Assembly (NCBI GenBank): GCA_937969415.1
Contig: CALBWK010000016.1
Span: 35,150-99,149 of the forward strand
Length of the DNA: 64,000 bases
From: an uncultured Saprospiraceae bacterium
GTDB lineage: Bacteria; Bacteroidota; Bacteroidia; Chitinophagales; Saprospiraceae
Direction: 5' to 3'
Part shown: positions 19,508 to 29,726 of the stretch, one piece after another
Layout of the letters: each line of letters starts with the position of its first letter
How positions within the stretch are numbered: position 1 is the stretch's first letter
Position numbers and translations under genes: made by a program
Notes under the pieces: generated by a model
Database searches by the model: none
Seen by the model: only the letters and a program-made list of their open reading frames with translations
What the model was told of the DNA's origin: nothing

Positions 19508-20056
19508 TTAAGCTGTTGCTCCTTCTAATTTAGGTGCAGCTGGGAAGTCAATTTCAAAATCAATTAGATTATGAACTAGATTGCTTATCGTTTTTTCTCC
19601 TATGGCCATTGCTACATCAATTAGATTGGCTTCATTAAATCCTGCTGCTAAGAATGCGTCTCTTTGTTGTTCGTTTACTTTTCCTTTGCTAGAGACGGTA
19701 TCAAGTGTGAATTTTGCTAAGGCATTTAATCTATTGTCAAACGGCGCTTCGCCTTGTCTAACTTTAAGGATTTCGTCAGAAGAGAACCCATTAAGTCCTG
19801 CAATAACAGTGTGTGCAGACTGGCAGTAATAGCAGCCATTGTATTCACTTACGACAAGATTAACAACTTCTTTTTCTTTTTTAGAAAGTGTGCTTTTTCT
19901 ATTTGAAAATTCAAGATAGTCACCTAGTGCATTTTCGCTCTTTGCATAGTAAGCGTATAGATTAGGTACAAAACCTAAACCCTTTTCTAGTTGATCAAAT
20001 ATCTTTTGATTTTTTTCTGAAACTTCTGCTTTTGTAGGAATTTTAAACTTAGACAT
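19508..20056 (-). CDS. Carboxymuconolactone decarboxylase / AhpD-like peroxidase-related protein
   Basis: VSEYNGCYYCQSAHTVIAGLNG CxxC...H motif. Confidence 0.85.
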   Translation of the reverse strand: MSKFKIPTKAEVSEKNQKIFDQLEKGLGFVPNLYAYYAKSENALGDYLEFSNRKSTLSKKEKEVVNLVVSEYNGCYYCQSAHTVIAGLNGFSSDEILKVRQGEAPFDNRLNALAKFTLDTVSSKGKVNEQQRDAFLAAGFNEANLIDVAMAIGEKTISNLVHNLIDFEIDFPAAPKLEGATA

Positions 20057-20206
20057 CTTTATATTTTTTTTCGTTGATAAACTATTCACGATACAAAGGT
20101 GCAGTATAAAGTGTCTCGCATATTCATCTAGATTTCCCTAGAGATATTCAATAGTTCCCTTGCCTATTATCAATAGGGCATAGGGAGTTGGCAATTCTTC
20201 CTTTAG

Positions 20207-21031
20207 CTAGATTGAGGCTCTAAAATCAGAGGGAGATGTGCCCTCGTTTTTCTTGAAGAACCTACTGAAAGATTGGATATCCTGGAACCCTATATCATAA
20301 CCAATTTCAGAAATAGGTATTTCTGTGTAGCGTAGTTTTCTTCGAGCTTCGAGCATTATCCGGTTTTGTATCACTTTGAGTGGTGACTTAGAGTTGGACT
20401 TGCCAAAGAGATTGGATAAGGTCTTTGGAGATTTATTGAGCATCTGCGCATACTCAGATACAGTGTGAGCGGTTTTGAAGTGTTGTTCTACCAGAAAGTT
20501 GAATTCTCTAATTAAGTCCGTCTCTTGAACTGGCATCGTGTCTAGATTCTCTGAGGACTTATAGATTCTTGTACATAAGATTAGAAGTCTCTTAAGTAGC
20601 ATTTGTAGCATTTCTTGTTGTAGATCATCACGAGACTCCATTTCTAATTGGACCATCTGTGTTAGGCTGCATATACTCTTAAGATCTTGTTCGTTAGGCT
20701 TCAATATTGGGAGGCTTTTTGACCCAAAAAATAGGATCCCCTTGCAACCTACTTCACTATCTTGATTGAGAATACAATAGAATGGGGAGTTGAACCTTAG
20801 GATTTTTGTCTTCCCAAGTTTATTCAATTCTACTTTGTGTAGGCTAGTAAGGCAGAGAATCTCATCCTTGTTGAAAGTACTCGGAACACTGTCAATAGTA
20901 AGTTTATTACCATCTTCTTGAAACCAGACAACAGATAGTTGGCCATCAATAGGCTTATCAAGGCCACTTGTATTCTTCATGTCAGCCTCCAAAATCTCAA
21001 AATACTCATCGGTACTTCCTACGTATTTCAT
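20207..21031 (-). CDS. AraC family transcriptional regulator
   Basis: C-terminal HTH: ISEIGYDIGFQDIQSFSRFFKKNEGTSPSDFR. Confidence 0.88.
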   Translation of the reverse strand: MKYVGSTDEYFEILEADMKNTSGLDKPIDGQLSVVWFQEDGNKLTIDSVPSTFNKDEILCLTSLHKVELNKLGKTKILRFNSPFYCILNQDSEVGCKGILFFGSKSLPILKPNEQDLKSICSLTQMVQLEMESRDDLQQEMLQMLLKRLLILCTRIYKSSENLDTMPVQETDLIREFNFLVEQHFKTAHTVSEYAQMLNKSPKTLSNLFGKSNSKSPLKVIQNRIMLEARRKLRYTEIPISEIGYDIGFQDIQSFSRFFKKNEGTSPSDFRASI

Positions 21032-21262
21032 ATATCTATCAGTATCTACTATATTCTTAAGTGGCCTTAAATATATGGGGTTGTAGGATAATTTGGATTC
21101 AGTTAAATGTCTCGGTAGCGTCTGTTGATGACTCTTTAAGACTTTGATATTACTTCAATTTGGTATTCGAAGGCGTTATTTATCCAATAGTGTCCATTAT
21201 TACAATAGGATATATATTTATTTTTAGACTATAATGATATTCCAACTTAATACATTAGAGGC

Positions 21263-21820
21263 TTGAAGCATTCAGATCCCTATATTAATGCACTTTTGAC
21301 CAACGATCAACGCGGTGTAAAGGAGATTTACGATACTTATCTACCTAGGTTGGAAGCCATTTTGGGCAAAATGGGTTGCTCGAAAGATGAAGCGTGGGAG
21401 GTCTTCCAGGAAAGTCTCATAGTCATACTCAATAAGGCACAAAAGCCTGATTTTCAGCTAAGTAGCTCGTTTTACACCTTCCTCGTCAGCATCGCTAAGT
21501 TCAAATGGTTTAATGAATCGAAAAAAAAGCATAAGAAAAACGTAACCATTGATGCGATAGGCACATTAAGTGATACAGACGACATAATGGAGTCATTATT
21601 GAAATTGGAACGATTTCAGTTGTACCAACAGAAGCTGAAGGAGCTAGATCCAATATGTCAGAAGCTATTCGAGCTATTCTTTGATAAGGTTTCACTAAGA
21701 GATATAGCAGTAGAACTGGGGCTAAATACTGAAAATGCTGCAAAGCAGAAGAAGTACAAATGCCAGAAAAAATTGATAGAAAAAATTAAAAAGGACGTTA
21801 TTTTCAAACAGTTGTTATGA
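21263..21820 (+). CDS. RNA polymerase sigma-70/ECF-like factor
   Basis: GCSKDEAWEVFQESLIVILNK region 2; LRDIAVELGLNTENAAKQKKYKCQKKL region 4; TTG start. Confidence 0.82.
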   Translation: MKHSDPYINALLTNDQRGVKEIYDTYLPRLEAILGKMGCSKDEAWEVFQESLIVILNKAQKPDFQLSSSFYTFLVSIAKFKWFNESKKKHKKNVTIDAIGTLSDTDDIMESLLKLERFQLYQQKLKELDPICQKLFELFFDKVSLRDIAVELGLNTENAAKQKKYKCQKKLIEKIKKDVIFKQLL

Positions 21821-22596
21821 ACCTCAACGAGAATAATAAATACGAAATTCTAGATAATTACCTCTCAGGAGGTATGTCGGCAGAGGATTTAGACAAATTC
21901 AGAGCTTTCCTGCAAAGTGATGCTGATCTGGCAATGGATCACCAAATAGTAGCTGAAATGAAAGAAGCTAAGGAGTTCGCACCGCTCGAATCGGACCTTA
22001 GAGCTACGCTAGCCTCAATAAAAAGTGATACTTCTGCGACAATCGAAACTTCTCCTCAACTTACTGCAACGCATAATCCTACTTCTAAGACTTCAAGCAC
22101 AAGATTCTTATATACAGCCATAGCTATGGCAGCTTCATTGCTACTATTAGTCGGTGTTTTTCTGCCCAATATGCTGGAGACAGGCGGTTCCTATGATCAA
22201 TATGCGATGATAGAACCACTTGATTTGACAACAAAGGGTGCTGCCGTAAATGATCTGACACTAACTAAGAACTTACAGGAGGCTTATAATGCACAGGATT
22301 ACAACCAAGCCCTTCCTCAAATAGAAGCCTACTTGGCGGTAGCTCCTAAGGATATGGACGTGTTACTAGCTAAAGGCATAACATTAATGGAGCTTAACAA
22401 ATTCGAAGAAGCACACGCAGCATTTGACTATATCAAGTCTCTCAATCCAAGAGTGAAGAAATACCAATGGTTTGATGCACAATGTTTCCTTAAGCAGGAT
22501 AAGATTGCAGAAGCTAAGTCTCTACTTAAGGATCTTGTCGCTACTAAAGCTTATAATCACAAGCAAGCTCAGGAGTTATTGGCTACATTTGAGTAA
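21817..22596 (+). CDS. Single-pass membrane protein: anti-sigma-like N-terminus, TM helix, C-terminal TPR
   Basis: 4-bp overlap with sigma gene; LDNYLSGGMSAEDLDKFRAFL; TM FLYTAIAMAASLLLLVGVFLP; TPR-like AYNAQDYNQALPQIEAYLAVAPKDMDVLLAKGI. Confidence 0.75.
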   Translation: MNLNENNKYEILDNYLSGGMSAEDLDKFRAFLQSDADLAMDHQIVAEMKEAKEFAPLESDLRATLASIKSDTSATIETSPQLTATHNPTSKTSSTRFLYTAIAMAASLLLLVGVFLPNMLETGGSYDQYAMIEPLDLTTKGAAVNDLTLTKNLQEAYNAQDYNQALPQIEAYLAVAPKDMDVLLAKGITLMELNKFEEAHAAFDYIKSLNPRVKKYQWFDAQCFLKQDKIAEAKSLLKDLVATKAYNHKQAQELLATFE

Positions 22597-22611
22597 GCCA
22601 AACTTGTCTTC

Positions 22612-25407
22612 TTGAGATTTGCCCTACTGATAGCACTTTGTTTATTTTCTGAATTTCTCTCAGCACAGGAATCAGCTAGGGAGACCGTAGAGCAAGGGCT
22701 ACTTCAGTACGAGTCGCTAGATCGAAATCCTCAACTGGTCCTACTCGAAGGTCTGCTCGAAAAGAGTACTAAGACCTTGACGTTCTCAGATACAACCCTC
22801 GCCAAGGTTTATAATGCTCTAGGTCAATGGCACCTTGATGGAAGGGATTATGCTGAAGCACTCGAATATTACGATGAGGCAGAAGCGATTCTTACTCAAG
22901 CTGATAAGCCTGCTCTTCTAGCACATGCATTGACTAATAAGTCCGATTGTCTTTTTCAACTTATCAGATTAAAGGAAGCAGAGAAGGCCATAAATAAGTC
23001 TATAGAGATCAATAAAGGCTTAGATAACGGCAAAGACTATAAAAACTACATACTTCTATCTAAGATATTTTATAGCCAAGGCAATTATAATCTACAAGTT
23101 AACTATGCTACTTATGCACTCAATCTTGCTGATACACCTCAGGAAAAATGTGAAGCTCATTATGAGATATTCAGAGGTAACATATGGTTAGATAATAAAG
23201 CTGCTTGTGACGAAAGTATCGATAAGCAATTGCAATTATCCAAAGCCTATGGTCTAGCTTACCATAGGGGAGCGGCTTACTTTTGTTTGGCTTGGCAGAA
23301 GGCAGAGGAGGCTAGATCTTCTAAGAAATTATACAATACTAAATTAAGAGCGCTCAGAAGTGACAAGTCACTGACTGCTGGTCAGGTGGACGAGCAGAAA
23401 ACTAGACTGAATCGGAATCGTAACGATGAGCAGATTTCTTCAGAGGCGATCAAATATTACGATAAGGCTATTTCATTTTTTCTTAAAAGTGATCACGAAA
23501 AGCGACACGATAGAATCTCTTTTTGTTACTCAGGGATGGGTAATCAATATGAAAAGATACACCTTCCAGATTATTCTATTCAGTATGCCAAGCTGGCCGT
23601 TTCGGAAAGTAATAAGTTCTATGGTGCAGATTATAAACCCGGCACAGCCATCCACTATCACAATCTAGCCGTCAAGTATATTAGAAATAAAGACCTAGAG
23701 TCAGGAATACGCCAACTGCAGAATGCCATTAAGTGTAAGCTAGATAACCCAGAGTTTTCTGACGTAAGACAAGTTGTCCCTAAAGAGGATTTTTATGGCG
23801 TCTCTTTGAAATGGGATCTTTTGCAATCTATCAAGGACAAGGCGTTATGCTATGCACATCTCTACCTTAAACATAAGAATGTAGAAGATGCCGTCAACGC
23901 TGAGAAGCATATGAGCAATGCCCTAGAGCTTATAGATGTGATGCGGGCGGAATTATCTACTGACGATGCAAAGGTTTTCTGGAGACGCAAGACACGATCC
24001 TATTACAATGATATCATAGAAATAAGCAACTGGCTAGGAGATAACGAAAAAGTCCATAAGTATATGGAGAAGAGCCGATCCTTACTGTTACTAGATGAGC
24101 TAAATCATCAGGATGCTTTAGAGCTAATTCCTGCTGAGCTAGCAGAGAGAGAGAGCCAGTTAAGAAAGACCTTTTCATCTAATACAGAGAAAAAAGATCA
24201 CTCTTCTTATAATGATTATACTAGTTTTCTAGATTCTCTAAAGGAAGCTTACCCTCACTATTACGAGTATAAGTTTCAGGTCGAGACACCAAGTATTAAA
24301 GATGTACAGAAGAATCTTGTTTCTGACTCTTCCCAGATTGTTCAGTATCATTTGACACGGGATTCACTATTTATTCATAGCATCACTAAGCAAGGGACAG
24401 AGCTATTTCATACACGTAGACCAAGAAAACTCAGAAGTCAGATCAAAAGAATGAATCTGCTTTTGGGGAATAAAGATAGCCTAGAGTACAAGGACAGCTA
24501 CAACGAGTTTTTAGAATTATCCTCTAATCTCTATGGCGTCTTACTAGATAGTCTCAGTCACACTGCCAAGCAATTAATCATCCTTGGTGATGGTCCTCTT
24601 AACAATCTTTCCTTTGAGGCGCTTGTAAAAGGCCGTAAACAGAATGGTGAACCTACCTATCTTATAGAAGATCACATCATTTCTATTGCACCATCTCTTT
24701 CTGTCCTTATGAAGCTTAAGGATAAAAAAGACTTTAATAATTTGCTCCTAGTCAGTCCCGAGAGTTTTAAAGATATGAACTTGTCCACAATGGTTCAAAG
24801 TGCAGAAGAAATCGAAATGCTGTCTACAATATCAGACACCAAAACTCTTCGAGCTGAGGAGGCTACCTTCGGAAACTTTGTAGGCGCTAGCTCAGACTTT
24901 GACGTTATCCATTTCTCTTCTCATAGTGGACTTGATTCGCTTAATAATCCTTGGATAGCATTCAATGATGCAAAGGTGCCCCTCAAAGAGATATATAAAT
25001 TAAATCTTGATGCCAGTCTAGTGACACTTAGTTCTTGTAAGAGTTCTGATGGAGAGAGCTTTGCCGGTGAGGGTCTCAATAGCTTAGCGAGGGCTTTTCT
25101 CTTTGTCGATGCCTCAGCAGTTATAGGATCCAACTGGGATCTCAATGAGTCTGCAGGATTAGAAGTCCTAGGTGATTTCTATAAAGGACTTAAGGGTGGA
25201 ATGAGCAAGCCCGAAGCACTGAGGAATGCCAAGTTAAAATATATGCAAGCCAACCCCTATAAATCCCCTTATTATTGGGCACCACTCATTGTTATAGGAA
25301 ATCCCGGGGCGCTAGAATCTGCTAACCAGCAGAGCCATTTTGGACTTATCTTATTGTTTGTAGGAGGATTCTTGATAATAGGCTTGTTGATCAAGAAATT
25401 TCTGTAG
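22612..25407 (+). CDS. TPR-CHAT domain protein (caspase-like protease) with C-terminal TM anchor
   Basis: TPR repeats; CHAT dyad candidates DVIHFSSHSG (His) and LVTLSSCKSSDGE (Cys); AFLFVDASAVIGSNW; C-terminal TM FGLILLFVGGFLIIGLLIKKFL; TTG start. Confidence 0.88.
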   Translation: MRFALLIALCLFSEFLSAQESARETVEQGLLQYESLDRNPQLVLLEGLLEKSTKTLTFSDTTLAKVYNALGQWHLDGRDYAEALEYYDEAEAILTQADKPALLAHALTNKSDCLFQLIRLKEAEKAINKSIEINKGLDNGKDYKNYILLSKIFYSQGNYNLQVNYATYALNLADTPQEKCEAHYEIFRGNIWLDNKAACDESIDKQLQLSKAYGLAYHRGAAYFCLAWQKAEEARSSKKLYNTKLRALRSDKSLTAGQVDEQKTRLNRNRNDEQISSEAIKYYDKAISFFLKSDHEKRHDRISFCYSGMGNQYEKIHLPDYSIQYAKLAVSESNKFYGADYKPGTAIHYHNLAVKYIRNKDLESGIRQLQNAIKCKLDNPEFSDVRQVVPKEDFYGVSLKWDLLQSIKDKALCYAHLYLKHKNVEDAVNAEKHMSNALELIDVMRAELSTDDAKVFWRRKTRSYYNDIIEISNWLGDNEKVHKYMEKSRSLLLLDELNHQDALELIPAELAERESQLRKTFSSNTEKKDHSSYNDYTSFLDSLKEAYPHYYEYKFQVETPSIKDVQKNLVSDSSQIVQYHLTRDSLFIHSITKQGTELFHTRRPRKLRSQIKRMNLLLGNKDSLEYKDSYNEFLELSSNLYGVLLDSLSHTAKQLIILGDGPLNNLSFEALVKGRKQNGEPTYLIEDHIISIAPSLSVLMKLKDKKDFNNLLLVSPESFKDMNLSTMVQSAEEIEMLSTISDTKTLRAEEATFGNFVGASSDFDVIHFSSHSGLDSLNNPWIAFNDAKVPLKEIYKLNLDASLVTLSSCKSSDGESFAGEGLNSLARAFLFVDASAVIGSNWDLNESAGLEVLGDFYKGLKGGMSKPEALRNAKLKYMQANPYKSPYYWAPLIVIGNPGALESANQQSHFGLILLFVGGFLIIGLLIKKFL

Positions 25408-25421
25408 GCCTAGACTAGATG

Positions 25422-27698
25422 TTATTCTTCATCAAGGATTTGTAGTCGAGCATAATCCAACATTATGCGCTTATCTGGTGATTCCTTCAGAGCATCAAAA
25501 CTAATAGTAGCGACACTGCGCTCATCGATACTCTTGACCAAGCCCTCTCCAAATTTCATATGTAAGATGCGCTGACCGACTTTGATATCTGATTTATTGC
25601 TGGGTTTAAAATCCTTGGGATCTACCGCCAATTTCTTCAACTTACTCGGTGTCATCTTTTTGAAGTTGCCCAGAATCTTAGGCTCAGCAAATGACTTCCT
25701 TCCACTTGTAATTGTCGCTTCTATATTGTCATCATTAATTTCTTCTAAGAATCGACTCGGATCATTGAAGCGCATATTGCCATACTGATACCGACTATTG
25801 GCGTAGGTGAGTGTCAGTATTTCTTCGGCTCGTGTGATGGCTACGTAAAAGAGTCGGCGCTCCTCATCCAACTGGTCTGGAGAGGAAAGAGACATATACG
25901 ATGGGAATAGATTTTCTTCGCAACCCACCACAAAGACAGACTTGTATTCTAGTCCTTTGGCAGAGTGCACAGAAAGTAAAGTGACCGTATCTGGATTTTC
26001 TTCATCCTGATCAGCATCTGTCATCAGAGATATCGTCTGTAGAAAATTAGCTAAGGTTCTTTCTTGATTGTCTATATCTTCTCCATCATCAAGTACATCA
26101 TCTTCAGTAAATTGCTGGATGCCATCAAGTAATGCATTGATGTTGTCCATCCTGTTATCAGCTTCTATAGAGTTTTCGGCTTTGAGTAATTCTGTAATGC
26201 CTGAGCGCTTGACGATGTAGACAGCCGCTTTGTAAGCATCTTCCTTTGCCGCTTTGTCTTGGCAAGCACGGATGATAGAGACGAAGTCAACAAGCTTTTT
26301 CTTAGCCGCACTGCTGAATTCTATTTGAGATAGGCATTGCCAGATCGATAATTCATTAGCATCGGCAACTTCAGTTATCTTATTGACAGTAGTCTGTCCG
26401 ATACCTCTCTTTGGGTAATTAATTATTCTCTTAAGGGCTTCATCGTCCTTAGAGTTGACAGCCATCCTTAGATAGGCGATGACATCTTTGACCTCCTTCC
26501 TCTGGTAGAAAGAAAGCCCGCCATAGATTCTATAAGGAATATTGTATCGACGCAGATGCTCCTCAAATACTCTTGATTGGGCATTGGTCCTGTAGAGTAT
26601 GGCGATCTGACTATTGCTGAGGCTGTATCGATTCTTTTGTTCTATGATGAGGTCAGCAACGCGTTTGCCTTCCTCATTATCTGTCATCGTCTTGATAAGT
26701 TTGATCTTGTTGCCATCTTCTCGTGAGGTCCATATTTTCTTCTGGATCTGTCGCTTATTGTAGCTGATGACTTCATTGGCTGCTTGGACGATATGACTTG
26801 TAGATCGATAATTTTGCTCTAACTTGAAAGTCTGTAGAGTAGGGAAGTCGTGTTCGAATTGTAAAATATTCTCGATTGTCGCTCCTCTAAATGAGTAGAT
26901 GCTCTGTGCATCGTCACCTACTATGCATAAGTTTCTTGGACTGTCCTGATATATAGTGAAGAGCTTCAGTATTTCGTACTGCAAGAAATTGGTATCCTGA
27001 AACTCATCTACAAGGAGATACTTAAACTGTCGCTGGTATCTATCCCTTACACCTTCAGGATTGGTGTAGAGTAACTTGAAGGTCTGGAGCAGTAGATCAT
27101 CAAAGTCCATTGCCCCTGCTCGCTTACATTTCTGCACATACATCTCGTAGATCTTATAGAGCATCGGCCTCCGATTCATCTTATCGTGCTCTAGAAATTC
27201 CTCATTGGCCGCATACATTTTCGGTGTTATAAGGTTGCTCTTGGAACTGGAAATGCGGGAGAGGACAGCACCTACATTGTATTCTTTTACATTGAGATTA
27301 AGTGACTTTAGTACACCTTTGATCAGACTCTTAGAGTCAGCCGTGTCGTATATGCTGAAGTCGTTGGGGTAGCCAATCTTGTGTGCTTCTCTTCTGAGTA
27401 TACGAGCAAAGATCGAGTGAAATGTTCCTGCCCACACTTTATAGGCATCACTTCCTGCGACCTTTTCTATTCGCTCCTTCATTTCCCTAGCGGCCTTATT
27501 GGTAAAAGTTAGGGCTAGAATCTGATAGGGGGGCACACCCGACTTGAGGAGATGGGCTATCCTGAAGGTCAACACCCGCGTCTTGCCTGACCCCGGACCT
27601 GCTATAACCATCACTGGCCCATCGAGAGTCGTAACAGCCTGTCTTTGGATATCATTTAGTCCATCGAGATAGTTGGTGCTCAGTTCCATTTCCTGCAT
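25422..27698 (-). CDS. UvrD/PcrA-type superfamily 1 DNA helicase
   Basis: GPGSGKTRVLTFRIAHLL, LTFTNKAAREMKERI, VDEFQDTN, SVHSAKGLEYKSVFVVG, LFYVAITRA. Confidence 0.95.
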   Translation of the reverse strand: MQEMELSTNYLDGLNDIQRQAVTTLDGPVMVIAGPGSGKTRVLTFRIAHLLKSGVPPYQILALTFTNKAAREMKERIEKVAGSDAYKVWAGTFHSIFARILRREAHKIGYPNDFSIYDTADSKSLIKGVLKSLNLNVKEYNVGAVLSRISSSKSNLITPKMYAANEEFLEHDKMNRRPMLYKIYEMYVQKCKRAGAMDFDDLLLQTFKLLYTNPEGVRDRYQRQFKYLLVDEFQDTNFLQYEILKLFTIYQDSPRNLCIVGDDAQSIYSFRGATIENILQFEHDFPTLQTFKLEQNYRSTSHIVQAANEVISYNKRQIQKKIWTSREDGNKIKLIKTMTDNEEGKRVADLIIEQKNRYSLSNSQIAILYRTNAQSRVFEEHLRRYNIPYRIYGGLSFYQRKEVKDVIAYLRMAVNSKDDEALKRIINYPKRGIGQTTVNKITEVADANELSIWQCLSQIEFSSAAKKKLVDFVSIIRACQDKAAKEDAYKAAVYIVKRSGITELLKAENSIEADNRMDNINALLDGIQQFTEDDVLDDGEDIDNQERTLANFLQTISLMTDADQDEENPDTVTLLSVHSAKGLEYKSVFVVGCEENLFPSYMSLSSPDQLDEERRLFYVAITRAEEILTLTYANSRYQYGNMRFNDPSRFLEEINDDNIEATITSGRKSFAEPKILGNFKKMTPSKLKKLAVDPKDFKPSNKSDIKVGQRILHMKFGEGLVKSIDERSVATISFDALKESPDKRIMLDYARLQILDEE

Positions 27699-27779
27699 AG
27701 AGCGAAGGTCTAGTTTTTTTAATAAAATCGTGGTGATTCTGTATGGATTATAAGTTTAATATGTTATTTCTAGCTATCA

Positions 27780-28553
27780 TTGGATTATATGGGAGTCATT
27801 TCACATTTCAAGGAGTACTTAGGATATCTCAAAAGCCCTAGCTACGAGTACAAAAGAGAGCAGCCCTTAGATCTAGTAGTTGTGACAAAGTTGTATTTTC
27901 TGGTGTTTGCTCTTGAGTTAATGATGTTTATACCTATATCATCCTTAGTTGGCCTAGAGAGTTTACCCCATGCTATGGAAGCCGTTATGGAGCAATATAG
28001 TGGCTGGCAAGTGTTTATGTTGGCAGTTATCATAGCTCCGATTGCAGAAGAGATTTTGTTTAGATTTCATTTACGCTATAGGCCTCTCATCTTTCTGTTT
28101 CTGATCATTTGTCTGACTGCTTTTAATTATTTGATTGTAGGAGAACCTATTGATATAGATTCCCACGCTGCTATGCATGACCCCACACTGGTTTTGGATT
28201 CATTGGCTAGGTACTTACCTTATTTGGGGCTTATGGCCATAATGTACTTGCTCTATTTTGTGATACCACAATTGAGGAAGTTGACTAATAGGCTGATCGT
28301 CAATGAATTTGCTTTTGTATTTTATTTGACGGCAGTGATTTTTGCTCTGGTACACATCTTCAACTTTGAGTTAGGTAATACACCGTGGTACCTGACGCCA
28401 TTATTGGTCTTGCCACAGTTTGTATTGGCGCTATATCTAGGTTATGTCAGGGTTAGGAATAACATATTCTACAGTATCTATGTGCATATGCTCAATAATG
28501 CCATCCCTATGTGCTTGCTGTTTCTTGCTTCTCTCTCTGGTAATGTGCAATGA
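27780..28553 (+). CDS. CPBP family intramembrane metalloprotease
   Basis: APIAEEILFRFHLR (EExxxR), FALVHIFNF (FxxxH), HMLNNAIP motifs; multiple TM. Confidence 0.8.
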   Translation: MDYMGVISHFKEYLGYLKSPSYEYKREQPLDLVVVTKLYFLVFALELMMFIPISSLVGLESLPHAMEAVMEQYSGWQVFMLAVIIAPIAEEILFRFHLRYRPLIFLFLIICLTAFNYLIVGEPIDIDSHAAMHDPTLVLDSLARYLPYLGLMAIMYLLYFVIPQLRKLTNRLIVNEFAFVFYLTAVIFALVHIFNFELGNTPWYLTPLLVLPQFVLALYLGYVRVRNNIFYSIYVHMLNNAIPMCLLFLASLSGNVQ

Positions 28554-28626
28554 TTGTCAGGATTCTATTAAGACGACTACTACTTATTTACTTTCTTTGC
28601 TTTTTTTAACCTATCGAGACAAGTAG

Positions 28627-29046
28627 ATGATTAAGAAGATAGCTGATTTGGCGGGGAGACTTATAATAGGCCTGTTCTTTTTTTTTGAAGCAGTTGATTC
28701 CATCGTATACTTCAAAGATATGAAGCAAACGCTATCGGCTTATGGTATCGATTGGGCACAAGAGTTTCTGATTGTTGCTTCTATAATCTTATTGGTATTG
28801 GGTTCGGTAATGGTCATCATAGGCTACTACGCGAGTATCGGAGCTGCTATGTTGTTTGTCTATTGGTTTGTGTTTACACTTACTGTGTATCCATTTTGGA
28901 TGGAAGATGTGGGCGACAAGACCTTATCCATTAAGTTTTTTAGTAGAAATATGGCGCTATGTGGAGGGCTCCTCATACTTATTGCCAATGGTGCCACAGG
29001 ATGGTCTGTCAAGCGTATACTGCATACACTAAGACTACCCAAATGA
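28627..29046 (+). CDS. DoxX family membrane protein
   Basis: LAGRLIIGLFFFFEAVDSI...YFKDMKQTLSAYGI; four TM helices. Confidence 0.75.
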   Translation: MIKKIADLAGRLIIGLFFFFEAVDSIVYFKDMKQTLSAYGIDWAQEFLIVASIILLVLGSVMVIIGYYASIGAAMLFVYWFVFTLTVYPFWMEDVGDKTLSIKFFSRNMALCGGLLILIANGATGWSVKRILHTLRLPK

Positions 29047-29720
29047 AGCAGTACGATTGGTTACTCTTTGACTTGGACAATACACTGCTAGATTTTAATG
29101 CCAGTTCTCGAGTGGCCTTCTTTTCTATTTTCCCAGATTTATCAGATGCTGACTATATACAGTACAGAGCTTATAATCATGCTGTCTGGATAGCCTTTGA
29201 AAATGGACATATTTCTAAGGAGACCTTAAAGCTCAAAAGGTGGTCAGATTTCTTTGAAGCTACAGGGATGGAGGCTGATCCCCGTCAAGTAAATGACCAA
29301 TATTTTGAGCACATAAAAATGAATCCTATATATATACAAGGGGCCTACCAGTTGATCCAAGATCTCATAGGTAAATACAGCCTTTGCATTATAACGAATG
29401 GCTTATCTGAAGTGCAAACATCTAGATTAGAACTTTCCGGCATCAATAGGCTGATTGAGCATATAGTTGTTTCTGATATGATTGGTGTAGCCAAGCCCGA
29501 AGAAGCTTTCTTTGATCATACCTTTGAGCTAATCGGGATGCCTATGCGGGAAGACGTATTAGTTATAGGTGATACTCTAACCTCAGATATACGGGGGGGT
29601 ATCGATTATGGTGTAGATACGTGCTGGTATAATTATTATAAGGGTGCAAATGAAACCACTTACAGACCGACCTACGAAGTCAAGGATACTGAGGAATTAT
29701 GGCGTCTACTGATAGGTTGA
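29043..29720 (+). CDS. YjjG family noncanonical nucleotidase (HAD superfamily)
   Basis: WLLFDLDNTLLDFN, IITNGLSEVQ, KPEEAFFDH, VLVIGDTLTSDIRGG; ATGA overlap with DoxX gene. Confidence 0.9.
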   Translation: MKQYDWLLFDLDNTLLDFNASSRVAFFSIFPDLSDADYIQYRAYNHAVWIAFENGHISKETLKLKRWSDFFEATGMEADPRQVNDQYFEHIKMNPIYIQGAYQLIQDLIGKYSLCIITNGLSEVQTSRLELSGINRLIEHIVVSDMIGVAKPEEAFFDHTFELIGMPMREDVLVIGDTLTSDIRGGIDYGVDTCWYNYYKGANETTYRPTYEVKDTEELWRLLIG

Positions 29721-29726
29721 GTAAGT

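Noticed and set aside
22612-25407. Type III-E CRISPR (Craspase) TPR-CHAT
   Set aside because: TPR-CHAT architecture, but no gRAMP/Cas7-11, Cas1 or array nearby; partners are a sigma factor and a membrane TPR protein
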